Positions 17,853 through 26,077 are shown, numbered from the stretch's first letter. The stretch is 64,000 nt of DNA from Desulfoluna spongiiphila (GCF_900101345.1 NZ_FMUX01000018.1:87543-151542), one strand, 5' to 3'. Notes: generated by a model not told the origin, from the sequence alone. Made by a program: numbers and translations.

Positions 17853-20027
17853 TCATCCCTGGCCGGGCAGCCGTCGCGTTGCCCGCCGGTCCACGGCCTC
17901 GGGAACCACCCCTTTTTCGGCGGTGGAGGTCCGCTCCATCAGGCTTGTGGCGGCGATCTCCAGCTGCCTTGTCTCCATGCGCTGCCTGCGCGCCGTGACC
18001 ATGTCCTCCCGCAGGGCCGCAATCTCCCGGTCCTCCCGCACGGCCTCTCCTTTTATAAAGGCCTCCCCGTCCATGAGGTCGAGGCGTCCCGTATCCAGGT
18101 CCAGGCAGAGGATGTCCCCGTCCTGAAGCGCCCCGATGCCGCCGCCGTCGAAGGCCTCGGGCGATACGTGACCGATGCAGGGCCCCTTGGTTACCCCGGA
18201 GTAGCGGCCGTCGGTGATCAAAATGGCGCTGCGTTCCAGGGTGGCGTGGTGACGCATGTTCTGGGAGGGGGCGAACATCTCGGGCATGCCGTAGGCTTTG
18301 GGCCCCTGGCCGGCGATGACCAGGGCAAAAAAGAGCCCGCTCTCAAGGGCGCCTCCGGGAGAGGGGGTCCCGTTGGCATCGGCAAGACGACGCACAAAGG
18401 CGTCCGTCATCACCGGCATGGCGTCCAACAGAGCGGGCAAATCGGGGTTGGCGATGTCCGCGTTGCAGAGGTGCTCGTTCTCGTAGAACCGCACCACAAA
18501 ATACTTCTTGTTGAAGCGTGCCCGCTGGTCGTCGGTGAGGCCCGCCACCTTCACCACGGCAGAACTCATGAAGTTGCCGCGAAGGACCAGGGTGCCGGAC
18601 ATGTCCCGTACCGGGGTCTCCCGGATGATGGCCTTCTCCCCCAGGTCCTCGGAGACAGGGGCTTCCATATCGGCCATGCGCTGGCCCCAGGTCATCCCGG
18701 CCATGGTGGGGGCATCAAGGTCCATGGGCACCTGAAGGGCCCCTAAGGCCTTGAAGAGGCTCTCCATGCCCCGATGGGCACCTTTGTGAAACTGCAAGGC
18801 CAGCTCCCAGGTGTCCCGCCCTTCGGTGAGGCTGTGGGCAAAGAGCTCGGGCACCGGGGTCTCTTTCTGGATGCGTTCGTAATCAAAAATGGTGGCGTCG
18901 TACCCGGCGTGGCGCATCACCGCGGGCAGGTGAAGCAGGATGTTGGTGGAGCTGCCCGTGGTGTTGTGGATGCGCACGGCGTTGGCAAAGTTTCGGCCCA
19001 GCACCTCGGTGACCCGGTACTCCGGCTTGTTAAAGCACCGGAAAAATCCGTCCATGGCGCCGTCGATGACCTCCTGCGCCGGGGCGTCTGTCAGCAACTC
19101 CAGCTCCCGTGGGGTAAACCCTAAGGCACAGACCAGGGTACGGGATGAATTGCCGGTTCCGTTGAACGCACAGACGCCCCCCTTTTCATGGCAGGTGGCG
19201 CAGGCAAGCCGGTTGGACAGATCACGGGCCTCGGCCTCGGTGGTGAGGCCAAAGGCAACGGCCCGCCGGAGATGCCCGAAAAAGGCCTCGTCCGAGGAGC
19301 ATTGAAGGATGTAGCGCATGTTCTCTTTGATATCGCGGCCCAGCTCGGCGTGGCCTTCCCGTATCGCCTTGTCGGCCAGGGCCGCCAGGCGGGAAGAGGC
19401 CTCCCGGGGAATGGAGCCGCCCCGCAGCACATGGCTGGGGGCCATGAGGGCCCACACCGGGGCCGCACCCCGGCCTTCGGCCTTTCTGGCCACGTCTGCC
19501 GCGGCAAGGCCCGAAAGGATCCCCGAGGGGGTCTTGTCGCAGCCGGAGATCACCCAGGCCGCATGGTACGAATGCCCTTCAAAATTCACGTTCACCATGG
19601 CTGCGGTCTGGTTCCGTGAGGCCAAAGAGTAGCTCTGCCCGATGTTGTTCTGGGCGGTGCCGTCACAGATCACAGGAATGCCGAAAAGAAAGGGAACCCC
19701 GCCGTTTTCCCAGATACGCACCGCCGCCCTCAGGGCGTGCTCGCGATCCAGCAGATGGGCCGGATGATCCATGGAACCTGCAATAATGGCCACACGGGGA
19801 CGGTTCTCCACAAGGCGCAGCACGATCTCATCCAGGGTCACCAGAGAGAGGGTACGTTCCTGTCGATCGGCAGCCAGGAGCTCCGCCGCCTCCTTTAAGA
19901 GGGCCAGGACACAGATGGGCTCGTTGGCCAGCCCCTGGATGCAGTCCCGGTAGGGGTTCTTCTCCTCGGCGATGACCAGATGGGCAAACTCGTCACGAAT
20001 GGCACGGGTACGTTCTGAAGGTGTCAT
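17853..20027 (-). CDS. IlvD/Edd-family dehydratase, long form
   Basis: A 724-residue protein, clearly longer than the 560-620 residues usual for dihydroxy-acid and phosphogluconate dehydratases. Features of this iron-sulfur dehydratase family are present: SGCDKTPSG and CHEKGGVCAFNGTGNSSRT supply cluster cysteines, and ITDGRYSGVTKGPCIGHVSPEA is the conserved C-terminal active-site region. It should dehydrate a sugar acid to a 2-keto-3-deoxy acid. The start at 20027 is 10 bp after the dgoD stop and follows AAGAG. Together with DgoD it gives the island two unrelated dehydratases, perhaps for different sugar-acid epimers. Confidence 0.88.
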   Translation of the reverse strand: MTPSERTRAIRDEFAHLVIAEEKNPYRDCIQGLANEPICVLALLKEAAELLAADRQERTLSLVTLDEIVLRLVENRPRVAIIAGSMDHPAHLLDREHALRAAVRIWENGGVPFLFGIPVICDGTAQNNIGQSYSLASRNQTAAMVNVNFEGHSYHAAWVISGCDKTPSGILSGLAAADVARKAEGRGAAPVWALMAPSHVLRGGSIPREASSRLAALADKAIREGHAELGRDIKENMRYILQCSSDEAFFGHLRRAVAFGLTTEAEARDLSNRLACATCHEKGGVCAFNGTGNSSRTLVCALGFTPRELELLTDAPAQEVIDGAMDGFFRCFNKPEYRVTEVLGRNFANAVRIHNTTGSSTNILLHLPAVMRHAGYDATIFDYERIQKETPVPELFAHSLTEGRDTWELALQFHKGAHRGMESLFKALGALQVPMDLDAPTMAGMTWGQRMADMEAPVSEDLGEKAIIRETPVRDMSGTLVLRGNFMSSAVVKVAGLTDDQRARFNKKYFVVRFYENEHLCNADIANPDLPALLDAMPVMTDAFVRRLADANGTPSPGGALESGLFFALVIAGQGPKAYGMPEMFAPSQNMRHHATLERSAILITDGRYSGVTKGPCIGHVSPEAFDGGGIGALQDGDILCLDLDTGRLDLMDGEAFIKGEAVREDREIAALREDMVTARRQRMETRQLEIAATSLMERTSTAEKGVVPEAVDRRATRRLPGQG

Positions 20028-20037
20028 ATCTCTTGTC

Positions 20038-21186
20038 CTACCACTCGGAGACCGAGCCGTCGGTGTGGCGCCACACCGGGTTCCGCCAGCGATGACCGGT
20101 CTCGGCCTGCTTGCGCACCACGGCCTCGTTGATCTCGATGCCCAGGCCGGGGCCTTTGGGAATGGCCACGTACCCCTCGTTGTAGTCGAAGACACCGGGA
20201 TCCGTGAGGTAATCGAGGATGTCGCTGCCCTGGTTGTAATGGATGCCCAGGCTCTGCTCCTGGATGAAGGCGTTGTAGCTCACCGCATCCAGCTGCAGGC
20301 AGGCAGCAAGGGCGATGGGGCCCAGGGGACAGTGGGGTGCCATGGCCACGTCAAAGGCTTCGGCCATGGCCGCGATCTTGCGCCCCTCGGTGATGCCCCC
20401 GCAGTGGGAAAGATCGGGCTGGATGATGTCGGCGGCCCGAGCCTCCAGGAGGCGACGGAAATCGTAGGTGCTGTAAAGACGCTCCCCCGTGGCGATGGGT
20501 GTGGTGGTGCTTTTGCGGAGCTCGGCCATGACGTCCATGTGCTCGCAGAGAACCGGCTCTTCGATGAACATCAGGCGCTGGGGCTCCAGCTCCTTGGCCA
20601 GGATCCGCGCCATGGGCCGATGCACCCGGCCGTGAAAATCCACCCCGATGCCGAAGTAGGGGCCGCAGGCCTCGCGGATGGCGGCAACCCGCGCCACCAC
20701 CTCATCAATTTTTTTGTAACTGTCCACCATCTGGAGTTCGGCCGTGGCGTTCATCTTGATGGCCTCGAACCCCCGATCCTGGGCCGCTTTGGCCTGGGCG
20801 GCGGTGTCTGCGGGGCGGTCACCGCCAATCCAGGAATAGACGCGCATCTTGTCCCTGCAGGGCCCACCCAGCATCTCGTGGACGGGCACTCCCAGGGCCT
20901 TGCCCTTGATATCCCAGAGGGCCTGATCGATCCCTGCGATGGCGCTCATGAGGATGGGGCCGCCCCGGTAAAAGCCGGTACGGTAAAGTGTCTGCCAAAT
21001 ATCTTCCACATGTCCGGGATCCCTGCCCACCACGTAATCCATCAGTTCATGGACGGCGGCTTCCACTGTGTGAGCCCGGCCTTCAAGCACCGGCTCACCC
21101 CAGCCGACCACGCCCTCATCGGTCTCGATTTTCAGGAACATCCAGCGAGGTGGCACAATAAACGTCTCGAATCCCGTAACTTTCAT
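20038..21186 (-). CDS. dgoD: D-galactonate dehydratase
   Basis: A 382-residue enolase-superfamily enzyme, the same length as E. coli DgoD. It removes water from D-galactonate to give 2-keto-3-deoxygalactonate. Characteristic sequence: the N-terminal PPRWMFLKIETDEGVVGWGEP, metal/acid residues in GVDFHGRVH, FIEEPVL and IATGERL, and the catalytic His in APHCPLGP. AAGGAG precedes the ATG at 21186. It is first in a minus-strand operon with the IlvD/Edd-like dehydratase and faces dgoK across a divergent promoter. Confidence 0.93.
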   Translation of the reverse strand: MKVTGFETFIVPPRWMFLKIETDEGVVGWGEPVLEGRAHTVEAAVHELMDYVVGRDPGHVEDIWQTLYRTGFYRGGPILMSAIAGIDQALWDIKGKALGVPVHEMLGGPCRDKMRVYSWIGGDRPADTAAQAKAAQDRGFEAIKMNATAELQMVDSYKKIDEVVARVAAIREACGPYFGIGVDFHGRVHRPMARILAKELEPQRLMFIEEPVLCEHMDVMAELRKSTTTPIATGERLYSTYDFRRLLEARAADIIQPDLSHCGGITEGRKIAAMAEAFDVAMAPHCPLGPIALAACLQLDAVSYNAFIQEQSLGIHYNQGSDILDYLTDPGVFDYNEGYVAIPKGPGLGIEINEAVVRKQAETGHRWRNPVWRHTDGSVSEW

Positions 21187-21271
21187 CTCAACTCCTTGGA
21201 ACAATTCTGGTCAGCCAGCCGTGTGCCGTGGGGGAAACCGCACGGTTGATTAATATGAAAATTAGCTTGAC

Positions 21272-21327
21272 AAAAATCATACTTTTAGACAAGTCTTTTC
21301 GTACTTGCTCCTGAAAAAATCATACTT
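21272..21327. promoter_or_regulatory. Direct repeats in the dgoD-dgoK divergent promoter
   Basis: AAAAATCATACTT occurs at 21272-21284 and again at 21315-21327, 43 bp (four helical turns) apart, with a partial inverted copy (AAAAGTATTCA) near 21337. The region is AT-rich and contains TTGACA at about 21268. This placement fits binding sites of the GntR-family regulator encoded nearby; the pairing is inference. Confidence 0.5.
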
Positions 21328-21378
21328 ATCCACCGCAAAAGTATTCACAGCAGCACCATCGCAATATAAGGACAGGCC

Positions 21379-22281
21379 ATGACCCACATCATCGCCCTGG
21401 ATTGGGGCACCACCTCCCTTCGGGCCTGGCGCCTGGATCGGGAAGGCCACATCACCGAGACACGCAACCAGGGGCGGGGCATCACCGCCGTCCCCAACGG
21501 CCGGTTTGACGAAGAACTCCACAGGATGGTGGGGGACTGGATGGCGGCATACCCCGAGGCGCGCCTCATCGCCTGCGGCATGATCGGCAGCAAAAACGGC
21601 TGGCGGGAAGTGCCCTACGCCCCCTGCCCAGCCCATGCAGAAGCCCTGGCAGCAGGCATCACCTCCCTTGAGACATCAGGCGAAAGAGAACTTCTCCTCG
21701 TCCCCGGGGTGCGCTTTGAATCCCAGGCCCGCACCGACGTCATGCGCGGGGAAGAGACCCAGGTCCTGGGTGCCCTGGCCGACAACGCGTCGGGCCTTGT
21801 GGTGCTTCCCGGCACCCACGCCAAATGGGCCCATGTCAAAAACGGCTCCGTCACCGATTTTTCCACGTACCTCACCGGCGAGCTCTTCTCCGCCGTCAAA
21901 ACAGCCACCCTCATCGGCACCATGGTGGGCGCCCCCGTCTCCGAGGCCCTCTTTTCCCGGGCCGTTGGCGAGGCCCTCACCGGCGAATCCGGGATGCTGA
22001 ACCCTTTGTTCGCCCTGCGGTCCGACGTACTCAACGGCCGCTACCCCGAGTCCGAAGTGGCCGACCGCCTCTCCGGCCTTCTCATCGGCGCGGAGCTTAA
22101 GGAAGCCTTCCAGCGCTACGGAACCCCATCTGCCCTCACCCTGGTGGGGGGAGATTCCCTGTGCCGCCTGTACGAACTCGCCTTTGAAACCGCCGGCATC
22201 CAGGTCACCCGCTGCGGCGAAGAGGCCGCCGCCCGGGGTCTCTACCGCCTTGCCACCCTCCGGGAAAGGAGCAGATCATGA
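21379..22281 (+). CDS. dgoK: 2-dehydro-3-deoxygalactonokinase
   Basis: A 300-residue ASKHA-fold kinase of the DgoK family that phosphorylates 2-keto-3-deoxygalactonate at C6. The N-terminal phosphate loop is IIALDWGTTSLRAWRL, and the family motif VVLPGTHAKWAHV lies mid-protein; ALTLVGGDSLCRLYE forms the C-terminal nucleotide site. A GGACAGG lies upstream of the ATG. It overlaps dgoA by 4 bp, so the kinase and aldolase are translated together. Confidence 0.92.
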   Translation: MTHIIALDWGTTSLRAWRLDREGHITETRNQGRGITAVPNGRFDEELHRMVGDWMAAYPEARLIACGMIGSKNGWREVPYAPCPAHAEALAAGITSLETSGERELLLVPGVRFESQARTDVMRGEETQVLGALADNASGLVVLPGTHAKWAHVKNGSVTDFSTYLTGELFSAVKTATLIGTMVGAPVSEALFSRAVGEALTGESGMLNPLFALRSDVLNGRYPESEVADRLSGLLIGAELKEAFQRYGTPSALTLVGGDSLCRLYELAFETAGIQVTRCGEEAAARGLYRLATLRERSRS

Positions 22282-22904
22282 TCACCCGACACCTCACCGA
22301 ATTCCCTTTCATCGCCATCCTCCGCGGCATCCGTCCCGACGAGGCCGTGGCCGCCGGCCGGGCCCTCAAGATCGCCGGGTTCCGTGCCATCGAGGTCCCC
22401 TTGAACTCCCCGGACCCCTTCACCAGCATCCGCCTCCTGGCCGATGACCTGGGGGAGACCTGCACCATCGGCGCCGGCACGGTGCGCACCCCCAAAGAGG
22501 TGGACGCCGTGGCCGAGGCAGGGGGACGCCTCATCGTCATGCCCCACACAGACACGACCGTGATCCGTCGCGCCTCAGAGCTGTCCATGGCCTGCACCCC
22601 GGGGGTGGGCACCGTCACCGAGGCCTTCACCGCGCTGGACGCCGGAGCCACGGGATTAAAACTCTTCCCCGCAGAGATGATTCCCCCCAAGGCCGTCACG
22701 GCCATGGGCGCGGTACTCCCCAAAGAGACCCTCCTCATCCCCGTGGGCGGCATCGCCCCGGACACCTGGCAGCCCTACCACGCGGCAGGGGCCCGGGCCT
22801 TCGGCACCGGCTCCTCCCTGTACAAGGCAGGCATGGGCATTGATGAGCTGACGCTCAGGGCCCGGGCCTTTGCCGAAAGCCTTGCCCCCCTCAAAGGAGC
22901 CTGA
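22278..22904 (+). CDS. dgoA: 2-dehydro-3-deoxy-6-phosphogalactonate aldolase
   Basis: A 208-residue TIM-barrel class I aldolase of the KDPG/KDPGal family, splitting its substrate into pyruvate and glyceraldehyde 3-phosphate. Seen are the general-base region FRAIEVPLNSPDPF, CTIGAGTVRTP, and the Schiff-base lysine in GLKLFPAEM. The MACTPGVGTVTEAF segment is typical of DgoA. It follows dgoK with a 4-bp overlap and is 3 bp ahead of the sugar kinase gene. Confidence 0.92.
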   Translation: MITRHLTEFPFIAILRGIRPDEAVAAGRALKIAGFRAIEVPLNSPDPFTSIRLLADDLGETCTIGAGTVRTPKEVDAVAEAGGRLIVMPHTDTTVIRRASELSMACTPGVGTVTEAFTALDAGATGLKLFPAEMIPPKAVTAMGAVLPKETLLIPVGGIAPDTWQPYHAAGARAFGTGSSLYKAGMGIDELTLRARAFAESLAPLKGA

Positions 22905-22907
22905 TCC

Positions 22908-23861
22908 ATGACCGCCATCCTCGCCATCGGAGAGCCCATGCTGGAGTTCAACGCCACAGCCAGGGGTCCCATCCACTCCGTGAACCACTTTGCCCCCGGC
23001 TTCGGGGGAGACACCTCCAACACCCTGGTGGCCGCCGCCCGATTAGGCGCCTCCGCCGCCATAATCACCCGCATCGGGGACGACCCCTTTGGCGACGCCC
23101 TCATGACCATGTGGGAAGAGGCCGGGGTGGCCACCCACCTCGTGAGCCGCACCCCCGACGCCCCCACCGGCATCTACTTCATCCACCGGGACGACAGGGA
23201 CCACCACTTCACCTACTACCGAAAGGGCTCCGCCGCCTCGGCCATGGCTCCCGGTGACCTGGCCCCAAAGGCTATTGCTGAAGCAAAAATTCTCCACGCC
23301 TCGGGCATCAGCCAGGCCATCAGCGAAAGCGCCTGCGACACGGTATTTGCAGCCATGGAAACGGCCCGGGACGCCGGTGTCACCGTCAGCTACGACCCCA
23401 ACCTTCGCCTCAAACTCTGGCCCCTGCCCAGGGCCCGGGCCGTGATCCACCAGGCCGCGTCCATGAGCGACATCTTCCTGCCCAGCTTAGAAGACGCGGA
23501 ACTCCTCACCGGCCTCAGCGACACCACCGCCATCGTCACCACCTACCTCGCCATGGGCCCCTCCATCGTGGTGCTGAAACTGGGACGCAAAGGCGCTCTC
23601 ATCGCACGGCGTGGCGAGATACCCGCAGACTTCCGCAAAATCGACATCTTTCCCGTGGAGACCGTGGACATGGCAGGGGCCGGAGACACCTTTGACGGCG
23701 CCTTCCTCACCGCCTACAGCGAAGGCAGGTCCCTGACCCAATGCGGCCAGTTCGCCGCGGCAGCCGCCGCCCTCACCACCACAGGCCTGGGCGCCGTGGG
23801 CCCCATCCCCACCCGGGAGCAGGTGGAAGAGCTCCTTGCAGGGGACACAAAAAAAACCTGA
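22908..23861 (+). CDS. PfkB-family sugar kinase, probable 2-keto-3-deoxygluconate kinase
   Basis: A 317-residue ribokinase-fold kinase. The substrate-side motif GFGGDTSNTLVAAARLG is near the N-terminus. The C-terminal signature reads DMAGAGDTFDGAFLTA (anion hole and catalytic Asp), with Met-Ala where Thr-Thr is usual. The YYRKGSAASAM segment matches KDG kinases (KdgK). With the KDPG aldolase gene downstream it would give a second branch (2-keto-3-deoxygluconate) beside dgoK/dgoA. A repeat starts 10 bp after its stop. Confidence 0.87.
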   Translation: MTAILAIGEPMLEFNATARGPIHSVNHFAPGFGGDTSNTLVAAARLGASAAIITRIGDDPFGDALMTMWEEAGVATHLVSRTPDAPTGIYFIHRDDRDHHFTYYRKGSAASAMAPGDLAPKAIAEAKILHASGISQAISESACDTVFAAMETARDAGVTVSYDPNLRLKLWPLPRARAVIHQAASMSDIFLPSLEDAELLTGLSDTTAIVTTYLAMGPSIVVLKLGRKGALIARRGEIPADFRKIDIFPVETVDMAGAGDTFDGAFLTAYSEGRSLTQCGQFAAAAAALTTTGLGAVGPIPTREQVEELLAGDTKKT

Positions 23862-23871
23862 CAGCAAAAAC

Positions 23872-24045
23872 GCCTCCGGCGGCCCTGCCGGGGGCCAAAC
23901 TTTTGAAAAGTTTGACAAACAGGTCTTAAAAAAAATCTGTTCGAACGAATTTCGCTTTAATGGCGGATGTACTTTGGCCCGAGGGACGAGGGGCAAAGTG
24001 CATCCGCGACCAGCTTTCAAGGTGGCACACCTTGCCGCCGGAGGC
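23872..24045 (+). repeat. Interspersed hairpin repeat, copy 5 (complete)
   Basis: 174 bp from GCCTCCGGCGG to GCCGCCGGAGGC. In order: terminal hairpin, AAACTTTTGAAAAGTTT, an AT-rich middle, the large hairpin with arms GCGGATG (23963-23969) and CATCCGC (24001-24007) closing on CCCGAGGGACGAGGGG, and AAGGTG/CACCTT. It begins 10 bp behind the kinase stop and separates it from the KDPG aldolase gene. Confidence 0.9.
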
Positions 24046-24093
24046 TGCTTTTTAGCAGCTGAATCGTTACCGCTCATTTTGTTAAAAAACCCC

Positions 24094-24165
24094 GCGCCAG
24101 GTCTCACCCCGAGGAACGAGGAAGGAGACCTGGCGCAACCTGGGATCCAGGGGATCATCCCCTGG
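24094..24165 (+). repeat. Related hairpin pair upstream of the aldolase gene
   Basis: GCGCCAGGTCTC (24094-24105) pairs perfectly with GAGACCTGGCGC (24125-24136) around the family loop CCCGAGGAACGAGG. A second palindrome, CCAGGGGATCATCCCCTGG (24147-24165), follows. The loop is that of the interspersed family, but the arms are wholly different from those of the neighbouring copy. The module lies 24 bp before the GTG of the aldolase gene, in its transcribed leader. Confidence 0.75.
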
Positions 24166-24189
24166 CCGTCGGAGACGAAAGGAAAAAAA

Positions 24190-24840
24190 GTGACTGGAAA
24201 AAAAGAAGAGATAATAAAAAAGGTGGAGGCCATCGGCCTGGTGCCGGTGATTCGAACCCGAACCCAGGAGGATGCCGTTGAGGCGGTGGGAGCCCTCGTA
24301 GAGGCCGGGGTACCCGTGGCCGAGGTGACCTTCAGCGTCCCCGACGCCCCCGGTGTCATCAAAAGGCTGAAGGAGATACATGGAAAGGATTGCCTTGTGG
24401 GGGCGGGCACCGTCACCACCTGCGAGGAGTGCAGAAAGGCCCTTGAGGCAGGAAGTGATTTTATCGTGACCCCCATCACCGTGCCGGAGATCATCGAGCT
24501 CTGCAAGGCCCGAGGGGTAGCCATGGTCTGCGGCGCCCTCACCCCCACCGAGGTTTTCAACGCCTGGAGCGCAGGGGCCGATGTGGTGAAAATATTCCCG
24601 GCCACGGCCATGGGCGGGCCCACTTATATCAAAAACCTCTCCGGCCCCCTCTCCCAGGTTCCCGTGGCCCCCACCGGCGGCGTCACCCCGGACAACACCG
24701 AGGCCTACCTGAGAAACGGGGCCCGCTTTGTGGGCGCAGGCTCCGACCTGGTCCCCGCCGTCGTGGATGGCGCGACCAAGACTCAAATCGCGGCCCAGGC
24801 CCGGCGCTACCTTGACGCCATCAAGACTGCACGGATATAA
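24190..24840 (+). CDS. eda: Bifunctional KHG/KDPG aldolase (2-dehydro-3-deoxy-phosphogluconate aldolase)
   Basis: A 216-residue class I aldolase that cleaves KDPG to pyruvate and glyceraldehyde 3-phosphate. Motifs: IGLVPVIRTR, GVPVAEVTF, CLVGAGTVTT, the Schiff-base lysine in ADVVKIFPA, and APTGGVTPDN. The start is a GTG at 24190 with AAAGG 8 bp upstream; the open frame continues left through the repeat, but that part is not aldolase. It belongs to the Entner-Doudoroff-like end of the sugar-acid island. It is distinct from DgoA, so the island has two aldolases. Confidence 0.92.
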   Translation: MTGKKEEIIKKVEAIGLVPVIRTRTQEDAVEAVGALVEAGVPVAEVTFSVPDAPGVIKRLKEIHGKDCLVGAGTVTTCEECRKALEAGSDFIVTPITVPEIIELCKARGVAMVCGALTPTEVFNAWSAGADVVKIFPATAMGGPTYIKNLSGPLSQVPVAPTGGVTPDNTEAYLRNGARFVGAGSDLVPAVVDGATKTQIAAQARRYLDAIKTARI

Positions 24841-24847
24841 CCACCCC

Positions 24848-25753
24848 ATGACACGAAACGACTGGATCATGGTAACGGCCTGCCTCGGCGCCCTGGCGGC
24901 AGGCCTGCTCTTCCCCGGGCAGACCGCCATTTTTGCGCCCTTTCCCAAGGCATGCATGATGGGAGTGCTCTTCTTCAACTTCCTGGACATTCGCCCCTCC
25001 GAGGTGGTGGGCTCGATCCGGGGAAAGGGCCCCCGCACCTGCGGGTTCCTCCTCTTCAAGATGCTCCTCCTGCCTGCCCTGGCCTGGGGGCTCTGCCGCC
25101 TGGTCCTGCCCGGGTACGCCCTCTCCGCCCTGCTCTTAGGGGGCATGAGCTGCGGGGTGGCAGGACCCGTCTTTGCCGCCATGTACGGGGTGAGCGCCGC
25201 CTTTGCAACGGCCCTGGTCCTCTTCACCTCCCTGCTGGTGCCGTTGACCCTGCCCCTCCTCGTCAAAACCCTGGCCGGGCTCTCCCTCAACGTCTCCCTC
25301 TGGGAGATGATCCGCCTCCTGGCCGAGGTGGTCCTCATCCCCTTTACCGCAGCAGAAACGGCCCGGCGGTTTCTCCCCATTCTCATCGAGCCCTGCCGGA
25401 AATACCGGTTCTCGGCCGTGGTCCTGCTCTTTGTCATCACAAACATGGGGATCTTCTCCGGCTACGGCGAAACCGTAGCCAACCACCCGGAGATCCTCAC
25501 CGGCACCGTGGGCGCCGCCAGCCTTCTCGCCCTGCTCTTCTTCTTCCTGCCCCTGTTTCTCTACCGGAAGGACCCGGACACGGCGCTCAACACCGCCCTG
25601 GGCTGCGGCATCATGAACAACGCCATCGCCGTGATCTTTGCCGCCGAACAACTGGGCCCCACCGAAGCCCTCACCGCCGCCCTCTACGCCGTCCCCTATT
25701 TTCTCTGCCTCATTCCCCTGCGCTTTGCCGCCCGAACACTCACCCACAGCTGA
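24848..25753 (+). CDS. BASS-like (bile acid:Na+ symporter type) membrane transporter
   Basis: A 301-residue protein with about nine or ten transmembrane helices, starting 7 bp after the eda stop. The helix pattern and segments such as GVLFFNFLDIRPSEV and GLGCGIMNNAIAVIFAA-like NTALGCGIMNNAIAV resemble the BASS/SBF transporter family, which couples organic-acid uptake or export to sodium. It is the last gene of the plus-strand sugar-acid operon and may carry a pathway substrate or product. Family membership is judged from topology and partial motifs, so it is less certain than its neighbours. Confidence 0.65.
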   Translation: MTRNDWIMVTACLGALAAGLLFPGQTAIFAPFPKACMMGVLFFNFLDIRPSEVVGSIRGKGPRTCGFLLFKMLLLPALAWGLCRLVLPGYALSALLLGGMSCGVAGPVFAAMYGVSAAFATALVLFTSLLVPLTLPLLVKTLAGLSLNVSLWEMIRLLAEVVLIPFTAAETARRFLPILIEPCRKYRFSAVVLLFVITNMGIFSGYGETVANHPEILTGTVGAASLLALLFFFLPLFLYRKDPDTALNTALGCGIMNNAIAVIFAAEQLGPTEALTAALYAVPYFLCLIPLRFAARTLTHS

Positions 25754-25759
25754 AAAACA

Positions 25760-25801
25760 AAAAGGCCCAGGCAAATCTCGAAAGATCTGCCTGGGCCTTT
25801 T
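25760..25801 (+). terminator. Intrinsic terminator of the sugar-acid operon
   Basis: Arms AAAAGGCCCAGGCA and TGCCTGGGCCTTTT form a 14-bp stem with U-runs on both strands, 6 bp after the transporter stop. Confidence 0.92.
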
Positions 25802-25830
25802 GTATGAAATCTATGACGACAAACTATAAA

Positions 25831-26072
25831 AAAACGCCTTCTATGGTTAAAGTCAGATGAACCATAGGGTCAAAAGGGATCAGGAAAAAACAAAAGCGAT
25901 GCCTCCGGCGGCGAGGTGTGCCACCTCGAAAGCACGTTGCGAATGCGCTTTCCCCTTCGTTCCTCAGGGAAAATCACATTCGCCTTTGATTCTGATCGGC
26001 CTGAATCTGTTTTTTTAAGCCTGTTTGTTAAACTTTTTTAAAAGTTTAGCCCCCGGCAGGGCCGCCGGAGGC
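25831..26072 (-). repeat. Interspersed hairpin repeat, copy 6 (longest form)
   Basis: The core 25901-26072 runs from GCCTCCGGCGGC to GCCGCCGGAGGC with all modules. The extra 70 bp at its left contain CCTATGGTTC-like arms (CTATGGTT and AACCATAG) and are repeated almost unchanged beside the copy at 51009-51253. It ends 5 bp from the stop of the LpxL-like gene, oriented with that gene. Confidence 0.9.
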
Positions 26073-26077
26073 ATCTC

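Noticed and set aside
19972..21249. A 425-codon plus-strand open frame across dgoD
   Set aside because: It is antisense to dgoD, which has family length, active-site residues and a good start; the plus-strand translation is Gly/His-rich and unlike any protein family.
24082..25446. A 454-codon minus-strand frame across eda and the transporter
   Set aside because: It is a shadow frame rich in Arg/Ser, crossing two genes supported by motifs and operon layout.
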